Shown: positions 46,882 through 58,782, numbered from the stretch's first letter. The stretch is DNA of 64,000 bases from Chrysopilus asiliformis (GCA_964034945.1 OZ035962.1:103356784-103420783), one strand, 5' to 3'. Numbers and translations are program-made. Notes: generated from the letters alone by a model not told the origin.

Positions 46882-47066
46882 GTTGTGTTCAGTACAACAC
46901 AAGGAAGGTTCTTTTATATATTTCCCCCGTGTTAACCTACCCCTTCAAACCCCTCCCTGCTTGGGATATCGAGTAAAATTCTTTGTATTGTGTTCAGTAC
47001 AATATCTGGAAGAATCTTTTATATATTTCTCATCTGCGGACTTATCCCCTCAAACCCTTTGTAATT
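46882..47066. repeat. ~100-bp direct repeat
   Basis: TTGTGTTCAGTACAA, CTTTTATATATTTC and CCCTTCAAACCC recur in the same order at 46985-47066, diverged from 46882-46950. Confidence 0.75.
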
Positions 47067-47101
47067 TTACCTTAAAAATTGAAACTAAAAACGTTCGAAA
47101 T

Positions 47102-47692
47102 AAAAAAAAATTTTCTAAAAAAAATAAAACCGACTTTAAAAAAAAACTGAAAAGAGAAAAAAAGCACTAAAAAGAAAAAAATAATTTAAAACTATGTCCA
47201 TTAATAGCGCATTTAAAATTCGGCTTTTTTGGAGTGGCGTTAAATTTGCAACTAAAATAAATTACATACTTTCTAACCCTTAAGGCTAACTAAGAACTGA
47301 GATCGACTCCAAAAATGTTGTTGTCAAACAGATTAACTATAGACACGGCTCTTAGAAGCACCAAAAACTAAGTTCTTTTATGTCCCAAATTGGATTCCCT
47401 ATTTTTAAGCAATCGCTATAAAAAAGCCCACTGTCTCATATGTTACTATTTTTTGTAGAAATCTATCCTATTTTTTGTCTCCATGTACAAACTGATTTTG
47501 TGCGAAACTTGACAATAGAAATTTTACAACGATTTTATTTAGTGTAAATTTAACGCCACTCCAAAAAAGCCGAATTTTAAATGCGCTATTAATGGACATA
47601 GTTTTAAATTATTTTTTTCTTTTTAGTGCTTTTTTTCTCTTTTCAGTTTTTTTTTAAAGTCGGTTTTATTTTTTTTAGAAAATTTTTTTTTA
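47102..47692. mobile_element. ~590-bp element with ~147-bp inverted arms
   Basis: The left arm (47102-47249) ends GGAGTGGCGTTAAATTT. The right arm (47545-47692) is its reverse complement, with checkpoints TATGTCCATTAATAGCG and AAAAAGTCGG/CCGACTTT-type pairs all about one centre. Part of the spacer (GTAGAAATCTATCCTATTTTTTGTCTC) resembles 57733-57766. No coding capacity. Confidence 0.8.
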
Positions 47693-48173
47693 TAGATTAT
47701 AAATATGAGAATGTAAAAATTACCCCAAATAAAGAATTTTGTACACCTACAACCGACAGGAAAAAGTTTTATGGCAATTATGAGACCCGACAAGAAAAAG
47801 TTTTCAAATTGTACAACATTTCCAAATGGAATTCTGCTGCCAGCAGACTAAGTAAAACATTTATGATCAAAGTATCCATTTTTCGGGATTTGTTAAGGGC
47901 ATGAAGAAAATTACCATACCTGCATTAAAAAGAGCAAAACCACACTATATAAATGTTTTTCTTTATACCCAAAAATAAGTTGAGATATTTTTTTTTCTGG
48001 TGAAATATTTGTAATGCCATGTCCACACTCTTGAAGAATAAATGCGACTCACGGCGAATGGGAGAGAGTGGGGTGCGCTCGCCTTGATCTGCTATGATTC
48101 GTGTAAGTTTGGCTACGTTGTGGATTTTTCCACGAATGGTTTTCGACTGTGATTCAAATGAAATGAACATTTG
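47693..48173. other. Unannotated AT-rich DNA
   Basis: No gene recognised. Confidence 0.35.
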
Positions 48174-48231
48174 TTTTGTTTTAGCTTTGCCTTTATCAGT
48201 CGTGACTGATAAAGGCAAAGCTAAAACAAAA
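48174..48231. repeat. 58-bp perfect palindrome at the R1 border
   Basis: TTTTGTTTTAGCTTTGCC, TTTATCAGTC is followed by GT and then the exact inverted copy. The right arm runs into the first bases of R1 copy 6. Confidence 0.95.
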
Positions 48232-48758
48232 ACATAACAAAAGCTATAATTGCCAATCTGGCAATCATTGGAGACCCGTATGGTGATATTCGTATCAAAA
48301 TTCGAACAGTTATACCAAAATTCCAATTTGAAGTCAAACTTTCCAATAAGATTTTTTAAAATTTATTCCAATCGGATTTTGATGTATGGGAGTTTTATGT
48401 AGAATCATATTCACAAAAAACGATTTCGCTCGTATGGGGGGTACCCCCCCTAATGGTCCATTTCTGCCCATTAACGAACTTAGCCTCTCATTTTACGAAA
48501 AACGGATCTGTGCAAACTTTCAAGTCTCTAGCTCAATCCGTGCGCCCGCAATCCGCGCCACAGACAGACAGACGGACAGACGGACAGACAGACAGACGGA
48601 CAGACGGACAGACGGACGGACATGCAGAAATTAATTATTTTTATCATTCTAAACACACTGGTGTAATTCATTTTTTTGTGCGATGACGGGATCTTGGCTT
48701 TACAAACGGTAAGGCAAAGTTAATATACCCTATGGTTTCACCATACGGGTATAAAAAT
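48229..48758 (-). mobile_element. R1-family repeat, copy 6
   Basis: An inverted copy with all terminal landmarks. It lacks about 55 bp found in other copies between AGAATCATAT and TCACAAAAAACG. A GACAGACGGACAGACGG tract lies at 48561-48621. Outside it, CAAATGAAATGAACAT (48155-48170) is inverted at 48757-48772. Confidence 0.88.
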
Positions 48759-48772
48759 GTTCATTTCATTTG

Positions 48773-49913
48773 GCTACGTTGCCAAACTTTGCCAAATCAA
48801 ATCAGACGTAAGGGTCAACTGCCCTACACTTTCTTATCTCCTTCCGTACATGAGTTCAGTTCCATGTTCACTTCTTAGTGAAAACATCTAATTGTAGTAC
48901 GAAAGCAAAAGACGTGAAAATAATTGAATTTGTATAATTTGGGTCATGTGATTTCTACTTAAATTAAGTGTTTAACGCAAAATAAGAACAATAAACCTCA
49001 ATTATAACTGAGACCATCGACTCCAACAACGACTCCTGAAATTTTAGAATGTCCGACTCCGACTCCAGAGTCCTGATCAAAGCTAAATTAATTTTACAAT
49101 CAAAAAATTAAAATCACACTTTACGCAATTACTTAAACAAACATCTCCCATGTTAAACATATTCTTAACACAATCTTGACGAAAATCTACATAAAATTAC
49201 AACATAATAAACTCAAATCAATTGCTATTAGTGCCTATTTGTATTTGAGTAAATAAAACACAATTACGATAACAAAATTATCGTCACAAAGTACCTACTT
49301 CAATTCTTTTAATAAACACGCTAATTTATATTATTTATCAGCGTTTGCAAATGGTTCATTATAGTCACATAATCGAGTTATGTATACAAGAGTCGCAAGG
49401 TATCAAAGTAAAGTTGTCATGCACCACCTCTTTTCATCCCTTAATCAAAGCAAGCTAAACATCCATTCGACCTTAGCAAAAATGTGTATAGGTTTGATTC
49501 TGAATGGATTGTAATTGAGAGCATTGTATGCGTAAATAAAGTTATAATAACTGCCCTATGGCATTCATTGAAATATGACGTGTCGCAAAAAAATGATAAA
49601 AATTGCGATTTTTTGCCATATAATCACCATAAATTATAAACGCTTTAGACACAGGCGGTTACGAATTATCGAATAATTACATAAATGGCAATAATTTATG
49701 TTGTTTATCTTTAGCACTTTCTAAACGGTGTCCCAATGTGTATTATTCGTTGCCTGGCGTTTAGTGATAGAATTTTTTTAAAAAAACATATCCCAAATGT
49801 ATTTGTTTTTGGTGTTCGTACATGCAATTATATTGTCCTGTATATATTATACGTGGGCTTTCGTTATAATTGATTTAACATGAACAAAAGTATTTCAAGT
49901 AAATCCGTAAATC
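48773..49913. other. Unannotated AT-rich DNA
   Basis: No gene recognised. Starts with GGCTACGTTGCCAAACTTTGCC, similar to GTTTGGCTACGTTG at 48108. Confidence 0.35.
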
Positions 49914-50270
49914 CGGTATTACACTTGGCTTAAGTAAGCCGGCAACTTTTGGGCTTAATAAGCCAATGTGCTTACATTTGTGGATTAAATAAGCCAATCC
50001 TGTTTGCATATGCTACACAAGTTTACATATGTGTGTGTGGACTCAAACCATTGAAATTGCTGCTGCTCATATACTTCCCAAGATCTTTACCTGCTGACGG
50101 TCAGAACGGAAATGATTTCTGCCTACTACTTTTCCCAAACCGGTTCACATGCTTTGCATGTATGCAGATTGTCGATAAGCCATGATTTCGAGTGGCAACT
50201 TTTCCCTCCGTAGCCGTTTCTCCCGAAAATCGGCTTAAGTAAGCCCGTAAGTTGCCGTGTGTAATACCGC
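49914..50270. mobile_element. MITE with CGGTATTACAC ends and GGCTTAAGTAAGCC motifs
   Basis: CGGTATTACAC is inverted at 50260-50270. Next to each end lie TGGCTTAAGTAAGCCGG.AACTT on the left and CGGCTTAAGTAAGCCCGTAAGTTGCC on the right. Further GGCTTAATAAGCC and GGATTAAATAAGCC motifs follow inside. No target duplication clear, no ORF. Confidence 0.75.
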
Positions 50271-51809
50271 GCTAACTGAACGTCCACGTTCTCAAGGAAA
50301 CACAAAAAACGCGAGAGTGTAGTCGACGCGTTCGACTTGATTTGCTGCCACTCGGCGAAGTTTCGATACTTGAGGTCGAACTTTGGAAAATCAGGTTAGA
50401 CAATTATGTTGACCGCTCTCGCCCTTATACCCCTTTGCCTAAAAGAACTCAGTTCTGTGTTAGACTTCGTAGCGAGTGAAAAACATATCTGAAAAACAAC
50501 CAAACAACAAATCTTATATACGAAATTTAAGCGTTTCGTATCTAAAATTTGTTGTTGATTAATTGTTCTAGTTCTTTCGTTAGACAATTGAAAGAGTTTC
50601 TTGCCGAACAGGACGAAAGAAAAGCTGCGCAAGAGAATACAAAGCATGACTGATTAAAAATAATTACTGAATTTGCGCCGCAGGTGAAATCTGTCAAATA
50701 TAATGCGACGCAATGATTAAAATCAACAGCTACAGAGTCTCCAACGGAAAAAAATAAATAAATGCAACTTACATGGTGAAAACATCAATAAAAAAAATCC
50801 TCCACAGGAAAAAAAATCAGCCAGTAACCGCGGTACGTTCCGGGGAAGAATTGCTTTCCAAATCAAATTTAAAATTAAGTCGCTCTGCCATGGAAAAATA
50901 TTATTTTTCAACCGATTTTTAATCCGTAAACGTCAAAAGGCATGTGTAGAAAAATTTCTTTTATGTCTTTCAGGGCGACCTCCACCTTGAAAAATACACT
51001 TTGCCACTAAAAATCGCTTTTTTGAACTTTGAAACTGATAAACCGCATTTTGTAATTTTTTGGACTTTGAAACTGTTAAAACGAGGCAAATCTGATAAGG
51101 GTGTTTTCCACTTTTCCGTTTGATGCAAATGGGTTAAAAATCGTTGGCAGAAAATACAAACTTTATAAACTTTTCGTATCTATACATATTAAATAGAACT
51201 TAAACTGCAAAAAACAAACCAAATTTGTGATAAATCAAAGAAAATCCTTTAAGGGATTACAATATTTCCATTGAGATCGAGTGACCTACAAAACTTTGCT
51301 GAAGCTCCGTGTGTTAAAAATAAATAGTTGTATTTGGAGTTTCAAATTTTACATCACATTTAGTTTTCTATCAATTCCCTACTCATACAATTGCTGAAAG
51401 TATTTCTCTCTAGTATCACTGGAAACAAAAATACATACGTCCAACTAATCAAACTTTTCCCCCTATTTTACTCGATTCACTACCATTATACTCCATACTC
51501 AATTTGATTGCTTTTCCTTGGGCTGCTTTTTTCACCCCCAAGCCGTTTACTTTCTCTATTTACTCTTGTTATTTTCCTTTTTTTTACGTTTTTTCTCTTA
51601 CTTTGAATATACAAGAAAAACTAGAGGAAAAATAGAATGACCCTTTCTATTAAATAGACAAGAATATGGAAATAATATTTTATGCGTCCAATCCAAAATG
51701 ATTATTTGCCAAGAGTAAAGTTTCATGTGATTGAAAAGGCAGATAGCCAGGGACGATTTATTACACTATGACTTCATTTGCCTTAAAACCTTGAATTAGA
51801 AAACCAAAG
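50271..51809. other. Unannotated AT-rich DNA
   Basis: No gene recognised. Small minus ORFs (50396-50911) lack motifs. Confidence 0.35.
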
Positions 51810-51912
51810 ATGGTCGTTGGTACCACCGAAACTTAGCAACTTTTATGGTCGTTGGTACCAACGAAACTTAGCAACTTTTATGGTCGTTGGTACCACCGAA
51901 ACTTAGTAACTT
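51810..51912. repeat. 35-bp minisatellite, 3 units
   Basis: Three units of ATGGTCGTTGGTACCACC, GAAACTTAGCAACTTTT differ at two or three positions. The second unit contains the palindrome CGTTGGTACCAACG. Confidence 0.95.
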
Positions 51913-54900
51913 AAGCTAACTTAAATAATTCAAGTCCCAATATTTTAACGGTTTCCGTAGGCTAAATTCAACTTAATTTTTTTGGGAATAGTTGGCACAA
52001 ATGTAAAAAATTTGTTAAATTTCCTTGCACTAAAAAAAATATTCAACTTGACGTGAATACACCTGAAAAAATTCAAAAAAAAAAAATTAATCACTGCAAG
52101 TCGGTATTTTCACTTGGCTAATGTCGCACAACACTAAAAAACTGGAAAATCCATATAGACATTTGTCCTTCGAAGATTTAAGGCGAATATAGTTCAGCGA
52201 TTACACAAAAGCAGAATCCTTGTGTGGGAAATGTAAACAACCTCTTCAGAGACATCCTTTCGTAGCCAGGGCAGGACATTGCAGATAAATGTTCAAGGAT
52301 CTCTGCATTCGTACATTTCGTTTAGAAAATATAAAAGAAAATCCGAACAAAAAATCGAAGAAAAAAAAACTATTTTACGTAGAGTACCACAAGATTCTTG
52401 GAGCTATGATATCCTGTTCCAGCAAAAATCCCGTACAACATTTCATTCAAAGGATCAAGATCATGTTTCCCAGGGAATATGAAAAATATGTTTGGTGTGT
52501 TGGTATGAACACCATTCTGAGATTGACCAACCGATGATAACAAAGGGTCGACTTCAATTGCGGTTGACTTGGTATTTCATTAAAAATCAGACCGTTTAAG
52601 GATATGGCTTGTTGGTTCTTAGCTTTATTCGTTATGGTTTTGTTTATTCTTATGTATTAAAATACCTATACACACACACACACACATAGATTTTAAATAA
52701 TTTCTCTATTCAACGACAGAATTTTTTGAATTTAAACATGACTGCCTCATTTCACTTAGAAGATATTTGTTTTTTGCCCAGGATTAGTATGGATTAATGG
52801 AGGATGCTGTTAAGTCGAAAATTTCAAGTCACCCAGCTTCTTCGTTTTTGAAGGTTAAGCAGCATAATTTTTTTAAAAATTTTAATGTTAACAGATAAAA
52901 TTATGTCGACCGTAACTTTTATTGACTCTCAAAAAAAAAAAACTTTACAACAATGAGATGTGATACCATTACTCTTATTAGATACGAATTTTCTCGAACA
53001 AAAAAATGTCTAAACGTCTGTCTTTTTTCTCAGATGACGGTCTTCCGTTCAGTTTTTGTTGATTAATTTTGTGGTTGTCACAAATTATGCATCAACATAC
53101 GAAATTTTTTGAGATAATAATCGTTTTGGGAACCTATTCTGATCTCCATTGAGTTTAAATTCGCATAATAAAGTAATTTCACATTTTTATCAATGTTTCT
53201 TTTTTATTATTCTAAACACGATGGTGCTACCTTTTTTTATAACAACGGTAAGTTCAATGTCAAATAAAATGTACCCTTTTGCAATTTTTCATATAGGATA
53301 AAAAAAACTTGTACCCAAAACGGTAAGCTGATAATATTTTAAAGAATTGCCTGTTTAAAAATATCAAAATATTCAAGGTGAGCTGTCGAAAAAAATGGTT
53401 TTACTTTTGCGGAAATTGACATAAAATACCAACCATATACATTGGACTCATAATAATACAGCTTACCCGCAACAAGGTCAAAGGATATCATTAACTATGA
53501 AGGACATTTAACGTCCTTTGATCCCATTTTATACCTTCATCATAACCCGGGGTTTTATACAAAAATAATTCTCTCTGAAGTCAAGTCCAAAAAATCTTAT
53601 TCACCTGTAAATGATTTTTTCATTTCTCTTTGATAGATTGCTAAATGTTACCTACATTTTATAGGGTAGAGTGCGGTTGTTTTTTTTCCACAGTTTAAAT
53701 TTTTTCACCAAATAAAATCCCAGTGAAAACCGATTTATTTGGCAGAATAAAAATGTCCCTCTGACAACCAAACTTTTCCTCTTCCAGGCAAAATTTGTTG
53801 CTGTAGGCTATACAGATCCCCCGCAGCAGAAAACTATAAAGTGGTCTATTTTTCCGAAAGAAACTTTTAACTCAGACAGACAAACTAGTCTGGCCATAGA
53901 AACGAAACCAAAAATAAAACTCGAGGGCAGAAACTGGTTTGCTGCCAAGAAAAAGAAATTAAGAGCCGACCCGAGCCGAGGAAAAATGTTTCTCTGTTAG
54001 ATAATAAACGCATTTAAATGCCAAAAGTAAATAAAACTGTTTGTCACCAAACTTGAAACAAATTTCAAATTTTTTTTTTCAGTTTTTTTCTCTTAAGTTT
54101 GTTTGTTTGCTGGAGGTAAACTGGTCAAATTTGTTTGATACAAAGAGTGAAATTATTCAATAAAACAGGCACATCTGCTTCCTGTTTCAAGTATGCATTC
54201 TACAATCGGCAACGTCCGATAGAAAAACGTTTGATAGATACATTTATATAGGAAAAGTTTGGCTATAAGTGTCAAAAAGTTTGTTTCAGGTAGATAAATA
54301 GTTTACTTATCAAAAAAATTGCCTCCACTTAAGTAAGCTTTTTTTTCCTCAAGGAAATATTTAGAATGACCAAAATATTCTTGAGTGAACAGTCTAAGCC
54401 TAAAGAACAGCAAATCGTATCCCAGTTTTGTGTTTGCCCAGAATTTTTAGACATTATGAAACGAGACCTTCACACACTACCTTCAAATTTTGACTGAATG
54501 TTATGGAAAATGTGCCATTTTCATTATTTGCTCGGCAGCATCAAATCAATTCAAAATTTTCTTTCATTTCTTTTCTGAATGATTCTATTTTGTCAAATAA
54601 CGAATAAAGAATGCGCAAATTTAATTTAAATAGAGTTCGTTTAAGTGAAAAAAAAAGTTCCCCGCACAATGCAAACGAATATAAAAATCGACACCAAAAG
54701 AAAACCTGAAATCCATAGAAGCCACCAAGTGGAAATAAAATCAGAGGATTTACTTTTCTATTGTTGAATTCATGGCCTTTGCCGGTGGCCAATTCTTCAC
54801 ATTTTTTTTTACCAATTTCACAGCGTGAAAATATCAGGAGACGCCTAAACCCCACAAAGACTTAATGGCGATGTCCTTGAAGGGAAAAAATCATAAAATA

Positions 54901-55670
54901 GCATCACGTAGGGAAGAATTAACTTTGAGTTATATACGAAACTCGAAAAAAGTTAGTTCGGCTCACTGATTTCATGAATGAATTTCCCTTGTGATTTTTC
55001 ACTTGGGTCTTCATTTTTCCCCAATCTATTTTCATTTTTCTCTCCCTATGGATTTTACTTTTCTACTACCGTCAGCCGTGCAAGTGACACTTTTTCTTTT
55101 TTCTTTATTATTATTTTAGATGATTATGCGATGAAATTTTCCCCATTTATTTTTATTTTTCAATCTCATTGGTATGTAACATTTTTGTTGTATAAAAGAA
55201 ATACCATATATTATGAAATTGCGGCTTGAGAAGTGGTACTCATATCATCATTTTGAGGAGTCCTCACTTTCTGATAGGTTTTTAGAGATCCTCTAGAGGC
55301 ATAAGGATCTAACATAATGTATAAATTTTTATATTCCTGGAATTCATTATTGCGTCTCTTGTAACAAGTAGGTAGATGTTTTTTTTTCTTCTATGTAGGT
55401 ATCAAATATCTGTAATATATTCGAGGTATTTATGTATTTACGTATATCAATTGCGTGACATCTTGCCGGAAGGTATACAATCCATGGCAATAATATTCTG
55501 ACAAAAATTTCAGATTTTATGTGATTGGCATACATATTCGTGTATAGTATATCGGGCAATTTGACTTACAAAAAGGAAATTTTTATTGCTTGCACGTAAA
55601 TGTTCATAGCGCCTCGTGGAAAATAAATTTCAACGGGAAATCTTTTATATCATTTATTGTCACTTATGTA
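51913..55670. other. Unannotated AT-rich DNA
   Basis: 3.7 kb without a supported gene. At 52213-52282 one frame reads ESLCGKCKQPLQRHPF, a possible Cys/His fragment, but it stops at once. ORFs at 54541-55229 are Phe/Lys-rich. A (CA)n run is at 52672-52686. A decayed R1 scrap is listed separately. Confidence 0.35.
53200..53305 (-). mobile_element. R1-like fragment, strongly decayed
   Basis: TTATTCTAAACACGATGGTGC, ACAACGGTAAG and TATAGGATAAAAAAA parallel the last 110 bp of an inverted R1 copy. Confidence 0.5.
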
Positions 55671-56250
55671 TACACTCTCGAAAAAATCCGGGGACGAATT
55701 AACTCCGCCTGAAAACATAGCTAAAAGTTTAACATCGTAGCGCGGAGTTATTTTTAAATTTTTATTTTACGGAGATAATATTCAATTTAACATCGTTTTG
55801 ACCTAAATTTTAAATGAACTCCGAAAAGGAGTCAAAAATTCATTACAACTCCTTTTAGGAGTTATTTAATTGTAAAGGGCGTTCACGTTTAGAAGAGGCT
55901 TGCCAATTGGCTTCAACAGCCTATTGGGAAGGCAAATGGTTTACAATTCGAGAGGTCCCGTGTTCGAGTCCCGGCAGAGACATGCAAGAAAAGTTTTTAA
56001 CAAGTCAATATTAACTTTGGAAACACGAAAAAAAACTCAAAACATCTCAAATGCTTGCAAAAAACAGAATTTGCGAGGTTTTTTTTGGCCATCTAATAAG
56101 TTGGTTTAACACCGAAAAATTGTTAAAAATTAACACCCATAAGGAATTGTTGTGAACTCCCTAGCCCGGAGCTCGATTTTCTCCAATAGGTGATGGACTC
56201 CCTCAAACTCCCTTTCGGTGCGTAATGGACTCCATTTTTTCGAGAGTGTA
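55671..56250. mobile_element. 580-bp TIR element with TA flank and tRNA-like B box
   Basis: TACACTCTCGAAAAAAT (17 bp) is perfectly inverted at 56234-56250. If the outer TA on each side is the target duplication, the element proper is CACTCTCG...CGAGAGTG, a Tc1/mariner-like arrangement. ACTCC and GGAGT recur at least ten times inside. At 55962-55972 lies GTTCGAGTCCC, a match to the RNA polymerase III B box, but the surrounding bases do not fold into an intact tRNA. No transposase ORF. Confidence 0.8.
55962..55972 (+). promoter_or_regulatory. B-box-like sequence (tRNA-like)
   Basis: GTTCGAGTCCC matches the B-box consensus. The T-arm would be CCGTG-TTCGAGT-CCCGG with one mismatch. A candidate A box 50 bp upstream (TGGCTTCAACAGC) is poor, and the expected acceptor stem is missing, so this is at most a tRNA relic. 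Confidence 0.35.
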
Positions 56251-57154
56251 TGAAGTGAACCCGAAAGAAATAAAAACACATTATGAAACATGCATTTTTT
56301 TTGTCTAAAAAATTTATTGACAGGAAAACACGAAGAAAATATCGAATTTCTTAAAAAATTTGGTATACTCAAATTTTCTCAGTCGTGGCAGTGAAAATGT
56401 TAACAATCAACGGTTACATAATGTGAAAATCTAAATTTTTGGTTTCATAAAAAATTAAAATACGTAAAACAAAAATATTTGTATGCGTCCTCAGAAGACT
56501 CCTCACATATTTACGTTTTATCACGGAAAGCGAAGAGTATTATGTAAATAAGTGGCTAACATTATTTTTATATCAAGTACTGAAAACTAGAATTATTAAC
56601 ACGATTTTACCCGATTTTTCTGAATTTACGAAAAACATAATTCGGTTATGTTCAAATGGACTAATATTAAAATATCGTTCTCGATTCTTCCAAACGCCCT
56701 TTTTATCTTTTTTACAAACTTTTTTCCAACCGGTGGGTTTGAAAATTTTTGGATTTCTTTATTATTCCCCACATTATTATTACCCACAGAAAAAAGCACC
56801 ACCAACCACAAAAAATCAGTAAATTTGTCAAATTGTCTTAAAATAAAAATTTGTCATGGAAAATAATTAATCCAATTAAATTGTAACTGTATGAAAAACT
56901 AAACATTTTTCCAAAAAAAAAATCAACATTTTTTTTCTATAATGTTTTCGAGAGATGATCCGATTTCATCAATGGGGTTAGCATAAAAATTTTTAAGAGA
57001 TTTTTTACAATAGATATCCTTATTTGACATCTACCTAAAATTTCTTCTTGAAGACGTGAATACGAGTAATCCGGCCTGTGCCGATTTCCACAAAGATCTA
57101 TTCTAATCCTTTCCTAATAATCCCTGTAAAAGGCTTTTAGCCAATGTTTATCCC
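56251..57154. other. Unannotated AT-rich DNA
   Basis: No gene recognised; ORFs at 56626-56866 overlap on both strands. Confidence 0.4.
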
Positions 57155-57550
57155 ATAATATAATACGAGGAATGTCTGTCTGTCTGTCTGTCTGCCTGTC
57201 TGCCTGCACAAACGATCTCGAAAACCCGCCTAACGATTTTCACGAAACTTGGAGGTTAGGGATTTTCGGGGACAAGGAATCGATCTAGATAGGTCTCACC
57301 TCTGAAAAAATTCCCCTCGATACCCCTCGCCTGGGGTCTTCGGATTGGGTGGTCCGATCTTAATGAAACTTTACAGTATTTCTAAGGGGGCTAAGGGCTT
57401 TCAATTTTTTCACTATAAACCTGACTTTTCCCTCCCCTCGATAACCCTCACCTAGTGTCTCAAAAAGATAATGTGAATTTAGTTTTTCCCCAAAAATCAG
57501 CAAAAGTAGGATTTTGAGGTCGCCGAGCATGGCTCGGTCTTCCTGGTACT
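57155..57550 (-). repeat. Family F interspersed repeat, copy 2
   Basis: Inverted relative to 19216-19731: ATAATATAATACGAGGAATG, a CTGT tract, CTCGATACCCCTCGCCTGGGG, CTCGATAACCCTCACCTAG, and CCGAGCATGGCTCGG at the end. It is about 120 bp shorter than copy 1. Confidence 0.8.
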
Positions 57551-57579
57551 TATCTTTAAAACGCGTCTAATACACGGTG

Positions 57580-57772
57580 AGAAATCCAAATTGGGTATAT
57601 GAGACAATGGACTCTTCTGCAATTATTTCCTAAAAATAGGGAAATATTCGTATGTATAATGGTGGGAAAATTTCCTATTTTTTTTTGGAGTCATCACCAA
57701 AAAATTTCACTGTCTCGTATATTCCTATATTTTGTAGGAATCTGTCATATTTTTTTCTCTCTGTGTACGAAA
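57580..57772. repeat. Fragment related to the 47102-47692 spacer
   Basis: CCTATATTTTGTAGGAATCTGTCATATTTTTT here parallels TACTATTTTTTGTAGAAATCTATCCTATTTTTT at 47445. Both have CCAAATTGG and GAGACA... nearby. Borders not resolved. Confidence 0.4.
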
Positions 57773-57891
57773 AAAAAATCAATTAACATTTGAAATTTTC
57801 ACGGCATTTGAAATTTTCAGGAAAGGAGTTGCAGTACGAAAATGGAAAAAATAATGTAGAGATATGTAAGAATCAGTATAAAGTGGAGTGG

Positions 57892-58260
57892 CGCGGATTG
57901 CCGGCGCACGGATTGAGCTAGAGACTTGAAATTTTGCGTAGATTCGTTTTTCGTAAAATGCAAGGCTAAGTTCGTTAATGGGCAAAAACGGTCCAGGGGG
58001 GGTACCCCCCATACGAATGAAAACGATTTTTGCGAATATCTCCAAAACGGTGCATCCTATCAAAAAAGTGCAAGAATAAAAGTTATTTAGAATATGATTC
58101 TACATAAAACTCCCATACATCAAAATCCGATTGGAATAAATTTTAAAAAATCTTATTGGAAAATTTGACTTCAAAGTGGAATTTTGATACAACTGTTCGC
58201 TCTCAATCACCATACGGGTTTTCAATAAATGCCAGATTGGCAATTATAGCTTTTGTTGTT
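57892..58260 (+). mobile_element. R1-family repeat, copy 7 (lacks hairpin end and tract)
   Basis: It begins at GCGCGGATTGCCGGCGCACGG, exactly after the position of the tetranucleotide tract in other copies. It includes GGGGGGTACCCCCC and ends at CTTTTGTTGTTT. The truncation point at the tract suggests loss by recombination or slippage there. Confidence 0.82.
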
Positions 58261-58295
58261 TATTTTATTAGATTTATACTTTCTTATACGAAGTA

Positions 58296-58780
58296 CAGTA
58301 GAACGCGCTTAAATGCAACACGCGTAAATGCAAAACTCGTGTAACTGCACGCAAAATTTGTGCATGGAGGATTTTTAAGCATTTTTCATATAAATGTACA
58401 CGGATAAATGAAACACGCTTAATTGCAATACTTGCTTAAATGCAACCATTTTCACATCCGCAAAAGTATAAATTATATGAAATTTTACACGCTTAAATGC
58501 ACATGTGCAAAAATGAAATGTAATTACACAAAAAAAAAGTGATTATTGTTATTTTTATTTGATAAAATGAATTCTTAATTAGGTTCTTTGTTTTTGTGTA
58601 GCCTCGTTGAATTTAAATGTTTATTACAGGAATATTAAAGTTGCATGTTTATCTTTTACTCGCATAATTGCACATTAATGTGCATTTATCCGTGCTTCCG
58701 TGCTACGTATAAATGCAAAACACGGATAAATGCACATAAAATTCTGCGAAATTCGATGTGCATTTAAGCGTGTTCTACTG
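58296..58780 (+). mobile_element. pogo-like MITE, copy 2
   Basis: The ends CAGTAGAACGCGCTTAAATGCA and the complement of CAGTAGAACACGCTTAAATGCA are flanked by TA on both sides (58294-58295 and 58781-58782). That is as expected for the pogo/Tigger branch of Tc1/mariner. About twelve copies of the terminal word (C)GCTTAAATGCA or GGATAAATGCA, in both directions, are spread through 485 bp. Copy 1 lies inverted at 24740-25199. No ORF. Confidence 0.85.
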
Positions 58781-58782
58781 TA

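Noticed and set aside
52213..52282. Cys/His motif ESLCGKCKQPLQRHPF as a zinc-finger exon
   Set aside because: The frame stops after a few residues and no splice donor or continuing domain is visible.
55890..55985. Functional tRNA gene
   Set aside because: Only the T-arm/B-box region fits; no acceptor stem partner and no proper A box, and it lies inside a TIR element.
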